Part shown: piece after piece, positions 14,256 to 21,187 of the stretch | Layout of the letters: each line of letters starts with the position of its first letter | Numbering within the stretch: position 1 is the stretch's first letter | DNA from: JARDZI01 sp041639705 | GTDB lineage: Bacteria; Bacillota; Clostridia; Clostridiales; Caloramatoraceae | Length of the DNA stretch: 22,778 bases | Reading direction: 5' to 3' | Assembly (NCBI GenBank): GCA_041639705.1 | Contig: JBEQBT010000018.1 | Coordinates: 1 to 22,778, forward strand | Notes under the pieces: model-generated | Seen by the model: only the letters and a program-made list of their open reading frames with translations | What the model was told of the DNA's origin: nothing | Databases searched by the model: none | Translations under genes and position numbers: made by a program

Positions 14256-16047
14256 AAGGGACAAATACTTGCCCTGCGGCAATGAAATGATATCAATACC
14301 TGAGCTTAGGGAAAGAGATGCCTCGATTTTGAGCATATCACTTCTCCATATGGGATATAAGGGGATGATTGAAATCAGGGGAACAGAAGACAGGCCTCTT
14401 TTCACACCCTTTGTAAGGGTTGATGGATATGATATAGATTTTAACAATTTAAAATGGAACAGGGAAAACTATTGGATTCCCCATTTTACGGAAAATAGTG
14501 ACTTTAAGATAGAAGGTACAATACTTACCCCAATAGGTGAAAGGGGATTTATATATCGCCTCTCCCTTACAAACAATTCAGACACTGAAAGAGAATTTAC
14601 ACTTGGACTTCGAGGTAACTGGGATAAAACAATACAAGCAATTAATGAAAGCAAGCCTGTTAATGGTAAAAAGTATGTATATCAAAGCAATTGGAATAAA
14701 AGCATAGTACTTGACCTTAGAAGTGATGTTAGTATTTTTTCCTTTGCTCCTGTTTTGGAGGAAGGAGTTTCCGAATATGAGGAAAAGGATGGTATTATAA
14801 GTTTTACAATATCAAATACCAAAAAACTTCAAGTTGGAGAAACATTTGAACAGTCCTTCTACTGGGGTTTTGGATATGAAGAGGTGGGTTCTACTACTGC
14901 AGGAATTGAAATGAAAAGAAAAGGCTACCAGAAGATATATGATGGAACAATGAAGTGGCTAAAGCAGCGCATAAGGAAAACAGGAGATGTACTTTTGGAT
15001 GAAGTCCTTAATACCAATTTGTTCTTTAACTTTTTTTATGCATCAGGTATTACCCTTGATACTGAGGAATTTGTACTTGTAACATCAAGAAGCCCAAGGT
15101 ATTATGTCAGTGCTGCCTATTGGGACAGGGACAGCCTGCTTTGGAGTTTTCCATCCATTCTATTGGTTGATAAAAACTACGCAAAGGAAATGCTTAACTA
15201 TGTTTTCACAAGACAGGTTAAAAATGTTGGGACACACAGCAGGTATATAGACGGCACAGTCCTTGAGCCGGGGTTTGAACTGGATGAACTGTGTGCTCCG
15301 ATAGTTGCACTTAGAAATTATATTGACGCAACAAAGGATAGGGAGTATTTGTTTGAAAGTCATATAATAAAAGGAATTGAGAAGATTTTAAACATTCTTG
15401 AAACCAAGAAGCATAGGGATGTAGATTTGTATGAAACCTTTCTGCAGCCCACTGACGACATGCATGTGTATCCATATATCACCTATAACAATGTACTTGT
15501 ATATAAAATATTAAAGGATATTTCCTTTATGTATGGGATACTAGGGAAAATTGAGAGGTCTGCTGTTTTAAATGAAGATGCTGAAAAAGTTAAAAGAGCA
15601 ATATGGGAAAACTGTATCATATCCCATAAGGGTAAAAGGATATTTGCCTGGAGTGTAGACTTAAAGGGAGAGGCAAATATATATGACGAACCTCCCGGAA
15701 GTCTTGAGCTTCTTCCTTTCTACGGCTTTTGCTCGACCGATCAGGAGGTTTACAAAAATACTGTTGATGTAATAAGGGACAAGGAATATATATATTCCTT
15801 TGCAGACTGCAGCATAAATGAGATTGGTTGTGCACACGCTCCCCACCCCTGGATACTGAGCCTGGCTAACAGCCTTCTATGTGGAAGGAAAAACCACGGA
15901 AGGGACATTCTATCCAAAACAAACATGGACAATGGTGTTGCATGTGAAAGCGTTGATGAAAACACAGGAGAATGTACTACAGGAGAGGCATTTGCAACCT
16001 GTGCGGGATTTTTAGCATATGGAATTTACAGTGCATTTCATTTATGA
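14248..16047 (+). CDS. GH125-like six-hairpin glycosidase
   Basis: A 599-residue protein. Residues 1 to about 220 form a beta-sandwich-like domain and about 235-599 an (alpha/alpha) barrel. From memory of GH125 exo-alpha-mannosidases, several motifs line up. FELDELCAPI (Asp346) matches the acid motif YEVDSLCYPI. GSLELLPFYG with the following VYKNT matches PSLLSLPYLG with VYQNT. HPWILSLANSL matches the GGPHT-to-WPMSL stretch. CESVDENTGE (Glu567) matches the base motif HESFD. AYWDRDSLLW resembles the family's substrate-site motif. It would then be an inverting exo-glycosidase. The context of GH65 and GH31 enzymes suggests an alpha-glucoside instead of a mannoside. No signal peptide. AAAGGGGTGG lies 7 bases before the ATG, which overlaps the GH31 stop. 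Confidence 0.7.
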   Translation: MNERDKYLPCGNEMISIPELRERDASILSISLLHMGYKGMIEIRGTEDRPLFTPFVRVDGYDIDFNNLKWNRENYWIPHFTENSDFKIEGTILTPIGERGFIYRLSLTNNSDTEREFTLGLRGNWDKTIQAINESKPVNGKKYVYQSNWNKSIVLDLRSDVSIFSFAPVLEEGVSEYEEKDGIISFTISNTKKLQVGETFEQSFYWGFGYEEVGSTTAGIEMKRKGYQKIYDGTMKWLKQRIRKTGDVLLDEVLNTNLFFNFFYASGITLDTEEFVLVTSRSPRYYVSAAYWDRDSLLWSFPSILLVDKNYAKEMLNYVFTRQVKNVGTHSRYIDGTVLEPGFELDELCAPIVALRNYIDATKDREYLFESHIIKGIEKILNILETKKHRDVDLYETFLQPTDDMHVYPYITYNNVLVYKILKDISFMYGILGKIERSAVLNEDAEKVKRAIWENCIISHKGKRIFAWSVDLKGEANIYDEPPGSLELLPFYGFCSTDQEVYKNTVDVIRDKEYIYSFADCSINEIGCAHAPHPWILSLANSLLCGRKNHGRDILSKTNMDNGVACESVDENTGECTTGEAFATCAGFLAYGIYSAFHL

Positions 16048-16082
16048 GGTTCGGAATAATTATGGAAGATGAAGGTGAAAAT

Positions 16083-18305
16083 ATGGATTTGGAAGATAAG
16101 ACCTGGCTGGTAGAACAAATTGGGCATAATCCTGAAAAGGAAGCATTTTATGGGAGTATTTTCAGTCTGGCAAACGGATATATGGGAATGAGGGGCTTTG
16201 ATGAAGAAAAGGCGGATGCAAAGGGCTATGAGCTTTGCACCTTTATTGCAGGGGTTTTTGATTTTTTCAAGCCTGGCATAACTGACATGGTAAACGTACC
16301 GAACTTTGGAAGCTTTAAGGTTTCAGCTAATGGCAGCAGCTTTGACCTTGATAACTCCAGGTTAACCCATTATATACGCTCCTTGGACATGAAAAGTGGC
16401 ACTCTTTCAAAAAGCCTTATATGGGAGAACGAAAAGGGTAACAAAACTAAAATTGAAAGCCTTAGGTTTTTAAGCGTTTCAGATAAGCATATTGCCTGTA
16501 TAAAATACAAAATAACTCCATTGAATTATGAAGGTAAAATTATACTGGAAACAGGCATAGACGGAAGAGTAAGCAATAATCCCGTAAATGATGATCAAGT
16601 AAAAAATGATATAAATCCCATAGCATTTTTAGAGAATTTTCAAATGGGAGAGGAGGGGGCCATTGGTTATCTGTCCGCCTCAACAAAAGCTACAGAATAT
16701 AAAATTGGAATGGCTTTTTGTCTGGAGCATGGAAGGGAAGAAGGTGAGTACAGGGAGGATTTTGAAATTAAGGACAGGACTATTTCAAAGGTTGTTGAAT
16801 TCTATGGAAAGTCTGAAAATGAATATGAGTTTACAAAATATATTGCAGTATATACATCAAGGGACAATACCGCTGAGCCTGAAAGTGAAGCTTTAAAAGC
16901 TGCAACAGAGGCTAGTAAAGAGGGATTTGAAGCTTTATATGAGAGGAATTGTGAGCATTGGCTGGATAAATGGAATATCTCAGATGTTAGAATTGAGGGG
17001 GATGATATTTCACAGCAGGGTATAAGGTATAACATATTTCAGCTTATTCAGGTCTGTGATGAGGATAATCCATTTGTGAGCATTGGTGCCAGGGGGCTTT
17101 CTCACAGCAGGTATAAGGGCTGCTACTTCTGGGATACTGATATTTTCATGCTTCCATTCTATTTGTATACCAACCCCAAAGCTGCTAAAAGTCTCATGAT
17201 GTATCGCTATAATACCCTTGAGGGTGCAAGGGAGAATGCCAGAGCTCAGAATGTTAAGGGTGCAAGGTATGCCTGGATGTGCACAACCAGCGGCCTAGAG
17301 CAGTGTGATTCCTGGGATATTGGCTTAAGTGAAGTGCATATTACTGCAGACGTGGCTTATGCTGTGAATCAGTATGGGGCAATAACCGGAGATGAAGATT
17401 TTATAGTGGATTATGGGGCTGAAATATTAATAGAGACAGCAAGATACTGGGAGAGCAGATTCTCTTTTAATGAAGAGTCAGGTAAATATAACCTGCTGTT
17501 TGTTAAGGGACCTGATGAATACTGTGGGGTTTCCAGTAATAATACCTATACAGTATTTATGGCTGTTCACAACTTCAAGCTGGCAGAACAGGCGGTTACT
17601 CATCTTCGGAGCAGATTTCCTCAGAAGCTTCAGGCTTTAAAGGAAAAGCTTCATTTTGATGAAAAGGAAATTGAGGTGTGGAAGGATATATCAGGAAAGG
17701 TTGTTATCAACTATGATTTTGAGAAGAAGCTTTATATTGAGGATGATAATTTTCTAAAGCTGGAGCCATGTGACATCAAAATACTCAAAGAGGGCACCAT
17801 TGCTTCCTATCACAGGATATGCTTTGACAGGCTTCAACGGTATAGGGTGTTAAAACAGGCAGATATTTTGCTTTTAATGCAGCTTTTACCGGAAATTTTT
17901 TCAAAGGAAGAGCAAAGGACAGCATGGGAGTTTTATGAGCCTTTAACACTTCATGACTCCAGCTTAAGCTTTGGAACCCATGGGCAGTTTGCTGCAAACC
18001 TTGGCCTTGCAGATGAGGCATATGATTACTTTATTAAATGTGTGCGCTATGATATTGATGATGTTATGCAAAATGTAGGAAAAGAAGGATTGCATATGGC
18101 CTCCATGGGATCAGCATACCAGGCACTTATTAATGGCTTTGGTGGAGTGAGCATTGAAGAGGGCAATATAAAGCTAAACCCCATATTACCCCATAGCTGG
18201 AAGGCCCTTAGTTTTTCTCTTATTTATAGGGGAGAGCTTTTCAAGGTAAATATATTAAGGAAAGGAGAAGGGCTTGAAACAAATCTAGAGTGTCCAAATT
18301 CATGA
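16083..18305 (+). CDS. Divergent GH65 glycoside phosphorylase-like protein
   Basis: About 740 residues with the full GH65 fold. The N-terminal beta domain starts FYGSIFSLANGYMGMRG. The helical barrel carries the likely catalytic acid Glu479 in GPDEYCG. LKQAD and GLHMASMGS give the phosphate-site region. The start at 16083 places FYGSIF 21 residues in, exactly as YETIF lies in the second GH65 protein here, and AAGGTGA precedes it. In-frame ATGs at 16062 and 16044 (the latter overlapping the upstream stop as ATGA) are alternatives. GH65 phosphorylases turn alpha-glucosides plus phosphate into beta-glucose 1-phosphate. Several otherwise conserved motifs differ here (SHSRYKGC for HGEGYKGH, WDTD for WDTE, CGVSSNNTYT for HEHINNNVYT). 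The acceptor or even the reaction may therefore be unusual. Last gene of the operon. Confidence 0.85.
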   Translation: MDLEDKTWLVEQIGHNPEKEAFYGSIFSLANGYMGMRGFDEEKADAKGYELCTFIAGVFDFFKPGITDMVNVPNFGSFKVSANGSSFDLDNSRLTHYIRSLDMKSGTLSKSLIWENEKGNKTKIESLRFLSVSDKHIACIKYKITPLNYEGKIILETGIDGRVSNNPVNDDQVKNDINPIAFLENFQMGEEGAIGYLSASTKATEYKIGMAFCLEHGREEGEYREDFEIKDRTISKVVEFYGKSENEYEFTKYIAVYTSRDNTAEPESEALKAATEASKEGFEALYERNCEHWLDKWNISDVRIEGDDISQQGIRYNIFQLIQVCDEDNPFVSIGARGLSHSRYKGCYFWDTDIFMLPFYLYTNPKAAKSLMMYRYNTLEGARENARAQNVKGARYAWMCTTSGLEQCDSWDIGLSEVHITADVAYAVNQYGAITGDEDFIVDYGAEILIETARYWESRFSFNEESGKYNLLFVKGPDEYCGVSSNNTYTVFMAVHNFKLAEQAVTHLRSRFPQKLQALKEKLHFDEKEIEVWKDISGKVVINYDFEKKLYIEDDNFLKLEPCDIKILKEGTIASYHRICFDRLQRYRVLKQADILLLMQLLPEIFSKEEQRTAWEFYEPLTLHDSSLSFGTHGQFAANLGLADEAYDYFIKCVRYDIDDVMQNVGKEGLHMASMGSAYQALINGFGGVSIEEGNIKLNPILPHSWKALSFSLIYRGELFKVNILRKGEGLETNLECPNS

Positions 18306-18359
18306 TAGAACTGTAATTTTTATAAGGTGGGATTGGAATGGCATGGTAAAATTAAATTA

Positions 18360-18425
18360 AAAGGGTGACAGCCACATAGATATAAGATTTGGGTAAATCT
18401 TATATCTATGTGGCTGTCACCCTTT
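18360..18425. terminator. Perfect 31-bp inverted repeat, bidirectional terminator
   Basis: Arms 18360-18390 and 18395-18425 are perfectly complementary around a 4-base GGGT loop. Each outer end carries GGTGACAGCCAC, the start of the elements at 1513 and 3376. It sits between convergent genes (GH65 ending 18305, permease ending 18433), with T-rich DNA on the minus-strand exit. It almost certainly ends both transcripts. Confidence 0.85.
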
Positions 18426-18432
18426 GGCTATA

Positions 18433-19809
18433 TTATAGAGTTTGAACGTTATTTTCAGCAGCCTTATTCTGGAGTTTCATGTAAACATAGAAAGGAATTC
18501 CTACTAGCATTAATATGAAACCATACATAACAACCTCTGAACCTGTTCCGTATATTGCGTAGATTGAGTAAGCAAAACCCAATAAAGCAAAGAAGGAGTT
18601 TTTGATGAAGTTCCAGAAATTGAAATCCTTCGATTGCTTCTTTAATAAAACTATCTCTGCTGCTGCTGCGAATGAGTAAGCAGGCAGGAAGGCTAAAGTA
18701 GCAAGCAGGATCATAAAATCAAATGCTTTTGTAAGTGATCCAACATAGTTTAATACTAACAGCAGATTTGCTGCAATACCACTGAGTATTAATGACATAT
18801 AAGGGGTTCTGAACTTAGGATGAATTTTTCCAAATACAGCTGGGAACAATTTACCCTCTGCAGCTGCAAAACCGCTTCTTGCAGTTGTAAGTATCCAGCC
18901 TGAGGTTGCTCCAAGGGTTGATATGATAGCACCAAATGCAATGAACATTCCACCCCAGGCACCACCGGTAATATTGTCTATTATTGATGCTAGTGGTGCA
19001 TTGGAATTAGCAAGTTCACCCTGGGACATTCCACCAATAGCAAGTACGCTTATTAATATATATATCAAAGCAGTAACAAGTGTACCATATATAGTGCTCA
19101 ATCTTATGTTCCTACTAGGATCCTTTATTTCTCCAGCTGGTACAGTAGCACTTTCAAAGCCTACAAAGGCCCATAATGTAATGGCAATCGCCGCTGGAAG
19201 AGTTGACATTCCAGCTACTTCACTAGATGAAACGGTTTTAAAGAATTCAGGACTAAAATTTATGCCTGCAATTATTGCAAAAACAATAAGAACAGCAACC
19301 TTCAATGTTGTTGTAATAATTCCAACAACTCCTGCGTCCTTAACACCCTTTATGTTTATAAATGTAAAAAGCCATAATATTAATGATGACATTAAAAATG
19401 CAAGTAATCTGTTATCTCCAAATGTAGGAATAAAGTAAGTAAGGTATCTCATAAAAGCAGTTATTATTGCAGCATTTCCAGCCCATGCACCTATCCAATA
19501 GGTCCAGGCGATTAAAAATGAGGCAAATTCTCCAAAGGCTTTTTTAGTATAAACAATAGGTCCCCCAGTTTGAGGCATTGCAACCCCAAGCTTTGCAAAG
19601 CTAAGTGCAAGAAGCATAGAACCTACGGCAGTAAGAATCCATGCTATTATGGTGGTCTTTGGATTTGATCCGGCAGCTAATCCCTGTGGAGCAGTAAATA
19701 TACCTGATCCAATCATGTTGCCAACAACTATAGCGGTTGCAGCAGCAAGTCCAAGCTCCCTTTTAAGTTCAATTTTTTCTGGTACATTCTTTGATGGTTT
19801 TTCGTTCAT
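18433..19809 (-). CDS. APC-family amino acid / polyamine permease
   Basis: A 458-residue membrane protein with about 12 hydrophobic segments and the APC signature near residue 29 (GNMIGSGIFTAPQGLA). Also visible are FVGFESATVPAGEIKDPSRN and the segment GATSGWILTTARSGFAAAEG. The family exchanges or symports amino acids and polyamines; the layout is closest to the basic amino acid/polyamine antiporter group, but the substrate is not determined. A GGGGGGTG site lies about 5 bases before the ATG. It is convergent with the sugar operon and shares its terminator. Nothing ties it functionally to sugar use. Confidence 0.88.
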   Translation of the reverse strand: MNEKPSKNVPEKIELKRELGLAAATAIVVGNMIGSGIFTAPQGLAAGSNPKTTIIAWILTAVGSMLLALSFAKLGVAMPQTGGPIVYTKKAFGEFASFLIAWTYWIGAWAGNAAIITAFMRYLTYFIPTFGDNRLLAFLMSSLILWLFTFINIKGVKDAGVVGIITTTLKVAVLIVFAIIAGINFSPEFFKTVSSSEVAGMSTLPAAIAITLWAFVGFESATVPAGEIKDPSRNIRLSTIYGTLVTALIYILISVLAIGGMSQGELANSNAPLASIIDNITGGAWGGMFIAFGAIISTLGATSGWILTTARSGFAAAEGKLFPAVFGKIHPKFRTPYMSLILSGIAANLLLVLNYVGSLTKAFDFMILLATLAFLPAYSFAAAAEIVLLKKQSKDFNFWNFIKNSFFALLGFAYSIYAIYGTGSEVVMYGFILMLVGIPFYVYMKLQNKAAENNVQTL

Positions 19810-20132
19810 AAAGCACCCCCCATTAATAATATTTATTTAATAATAATTTATTAAATACTAAATGTGTAAAAGAACTGTTTATGTAGGTATGAAATTGGAT
19901 AGATGTTATAAGGACAGAGCAAAAAGATAAGTTGAATTATTCAAGAACATTTTCAATAGTTATATCTAAAATGTTAAATTTGAAATAATATTACAATATT
20001 TATAGTGAAATGTCAATATGTTCTCCCTAATTTTCTGAATATTATGTTGATTCAATATTTTACTAATATTGGGTTAATAGAATTGTAATCCATATTTCCT
20101 ATGAATATACAGGAGAAGGAAAAGCAAAAAGA
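19810..20132. other. Gene-free AT-rich spacer
   Basis: Upstream region of the permease gene. It is very AT-rich, with TTATTTAATAATAATTTATT near 19830-19850. I see no gene, repeat or clear promoter with both boxes. Beyond it, about 20150-20230 encodes a short plus-strand stretch ending PAVADAINGMLEGTLTN that has no start codon. Confidence 0.4.
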
Positions 20133-20158
20133 GATACCATTGTGATAGTGATGGTATC
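20133..20158 (-). terminator. Hairpin downstream of the beta-phosphoglucomutase gene
   Basis: An 8-bp stem (GATACCAT at 20133-20140, ATGGTATC at 20151-20158). On the minus strand it is followed by TCTTTTTGCTTTT, and on the plus strand by CCTTTTATATTTT, so it could terminate in either direction. It lies about 130 bases after the pgmB stop, the only gene pointing into it. Confidence 0.5.
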
Positions 20159-20291
20159 CCTTTTATATTTTAAATTTTCCAGCTGTTGCTGATGCAATAA
20201 ATGGGATGCTTGAAGGCACATTGACAAACTAAATTTCAAAAAACAAAAGGTCACCAAAATGGCAACCACAGTCTACAATTTCTAATTACAT

Positions 20292-20936
20292 CTAGAACTC
20301 AAGCACCTCAAGGCCTATACCCTTAAATCCCGGAATAACCTTATGTGCCTTATAAAGTATATCAGGTGAACCTATACCTATACAGTACATTTTTGCATTT
20401 AGTGCAGCCTCAATGCCCGCTGCTGCATCCTCAAATACAACACACTCCCCTGCAAGTACTCCCAGTTCTTCAGCCCCCTTTAGAAAAACCTCCGGATCAG
20501 GCTTTGCCCTGGCAACTTTAGTACCATCTATTACAGCATCAAAATATGCCTTAAGATTGACTCCATTTAAAATTGTCATTGCGTTTTTGCTTACGGAACC
20601 AAGGGCTATTTTAATGCCCCTAAGTCGCAGCTGCTCAATAAATTCCTTAACCCCGGGAAGAATTTCCGATTCATCCATGCTACTGATATATTCCACATAC
20701 CAATTGTTCTTTCTTTCAGCAAGCTTGAGCTTTGTTTCATAATCAAAATCCTTGCCTCCTATTTCAAGAAGTATGTTAAGGGAATCCATTCTGCTTACTC
20801 CCTTGAGCCTTTCGTTATCCTCCTCCGTAAATTCAAATCCCAGTTCACCAGCGAGCCTTCTCCAGGCTAAATAGTGGTACTTCGCAGTATCCACCACAAC
20901 ACCATCAAGATCAAAAATACATGCCTTTATATTCAT
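20292..20936 (-). CDS. pgmB: Beta-phosphoglucomutase
   Basis: A 214-residue HAD-superfamily enzyme converting beta-glucose 1-phosphate to glucose 6-phosphate. The nucleophile Asp9 and acid/base Asp11 lie in FDLDGVVVDT. The cap carries the substrate-specific motif GVSRMDSL (Arg49). Further HAD motifs are GSVSKNA (Ser114), KPDPEVF (Lys145) and FEDAAAG (Glu169, Asp170), which binds magnesium. The match to known beta-phosphoglucomutases in length and motifs is good. AGGAGGT lies 6 bases before the ATG. It is divergent from a GH65 phosphorylase gene whose product would supply its substrate, the pairing seen in kojibiose, maltose and trehalose phosphorylase loci. Confidence 0.93.
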   Translation of the reverse strand: MNIKACIFDLDGVVVDTAKYHYLAWRRLAGELGFEFTEEDNERLKGVSRMDSLNILLEIGGKDFDYETKLKLAERKNNWYVEYISSMDESEILPGVKEFIEQLRLRGIKIALGSVSKNAMTILNGVNLKAYFDAVIDGTKVARAKPDPEVFLKGAEELGVLAGECVVFEDAAAGIEAALNAKMYCIGIGSPDILYKAHKVIPGFKGIGLEVLEF

Positions 20937-20977
20937 TGCTATACCTCCTGTTATCGAGTAAAAATTAACTTGATATA

Positions 20978-21005
20978 ATCATACAATAAAATTATATAAA
21001 ATCAA
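20978..21005 (-). promoter_or_regulatory. Possible pgmB promoter
   Basis: On the minus strand TTGATT (21005-21000) and TATGAT (20983-20978) are 16 bases apart, about 40 bases upstream of the pgmB start. The operator-like site at 21019-21033 lies just upstream of the -35 box. Confidence 0.45.
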
Positions 21006-21018
21006 ATCAAAATTAACA

Positions 21019-21033
21019 AAAACGTTTTCGCAA
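21019..21033 (+). promoter_or_regulatory. cre/LacI-type operator-like site A
   Basis: AAAACGTTTTCGCAA; its complement contains CGAAAACGTT, matching CGAAAACGAT in site B at 21148. It is centred on a CG step as in LacI/CcpA-family sites, but is an imperfect match to the CcpA cre consensus. It lies between the divergent promoters, nearer pgmB. Confidence 0.5.
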
Positions 21034-21114
21034 ACAAAAGGGAGTATTTTCGTTGAAATGAAAGAAATACTAAGTTAATTTCAAATAATCGATAAATAAT
21101 GGCTTTATTCAGAA

Positions 21115-21144
21115 TTGAAACAATATTAAAAACATATATATAAT
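21115..21144 (+). promoter_or_regulatory. Promoter of the second GH65 gene
   Basis: TTGAAA (21115-21120) and TATAAT (21139-21144) are 18 bases apart. The predicted start near 21151 falls inside operator-like site B, and the ribosome binding site AGGAGG follows at 21175-21180. Confidence 0.6.
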
Positions 21145-21147
21145 TAA

Positions 21148-21167
21148 GTTAACGAAAACGATTGCGG
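21148..21167 (+). promoter_or_regulatory. cre/LacI-type operator-like site B
   Basis: GTTAACGAAAACGATTGCGG overlaps the predicted transcription start of the GH65 gene, a position that would block transcription. It fits the CcpA cre pattern with two mismatches, but could equally bind a dedicated LacI-family protein. It differs from the TTGAAACG-type sites at 6075 and 6211. Confidence 0.55.
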
Positions 21168-21187
21168 AAAATTTAGGAGGGACTAGC

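Noticed and set aside
15972..16082. N-terminal extension of the GH65 protein from 15972
   Set aside because: It would overlap the upstream enzyme gene by 76 bases with no ribosome binding site, and alignment with the second GH65 protein favours a start at 16083.
18923..19438. 171-residue plus-strand ORF
   Set aside because: It lies antisense inside the APC permease gene, has no good ribosome binding site, and is explained by the complement of a membrane-protein coding frame.
20160..20230. Short plus-strand stretch ending PAVADAINGMLEGTLTN
   Set aside because: Stops lie close upstream and no start codon precedes it. It is possibly a gene tail remnant, but too short to call.
20413..20742. 109-residue plus-strand ORF
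   Set aside because: It is the antisense shadow of the beta-phosphoglucomutase gene and has no independent evidence.
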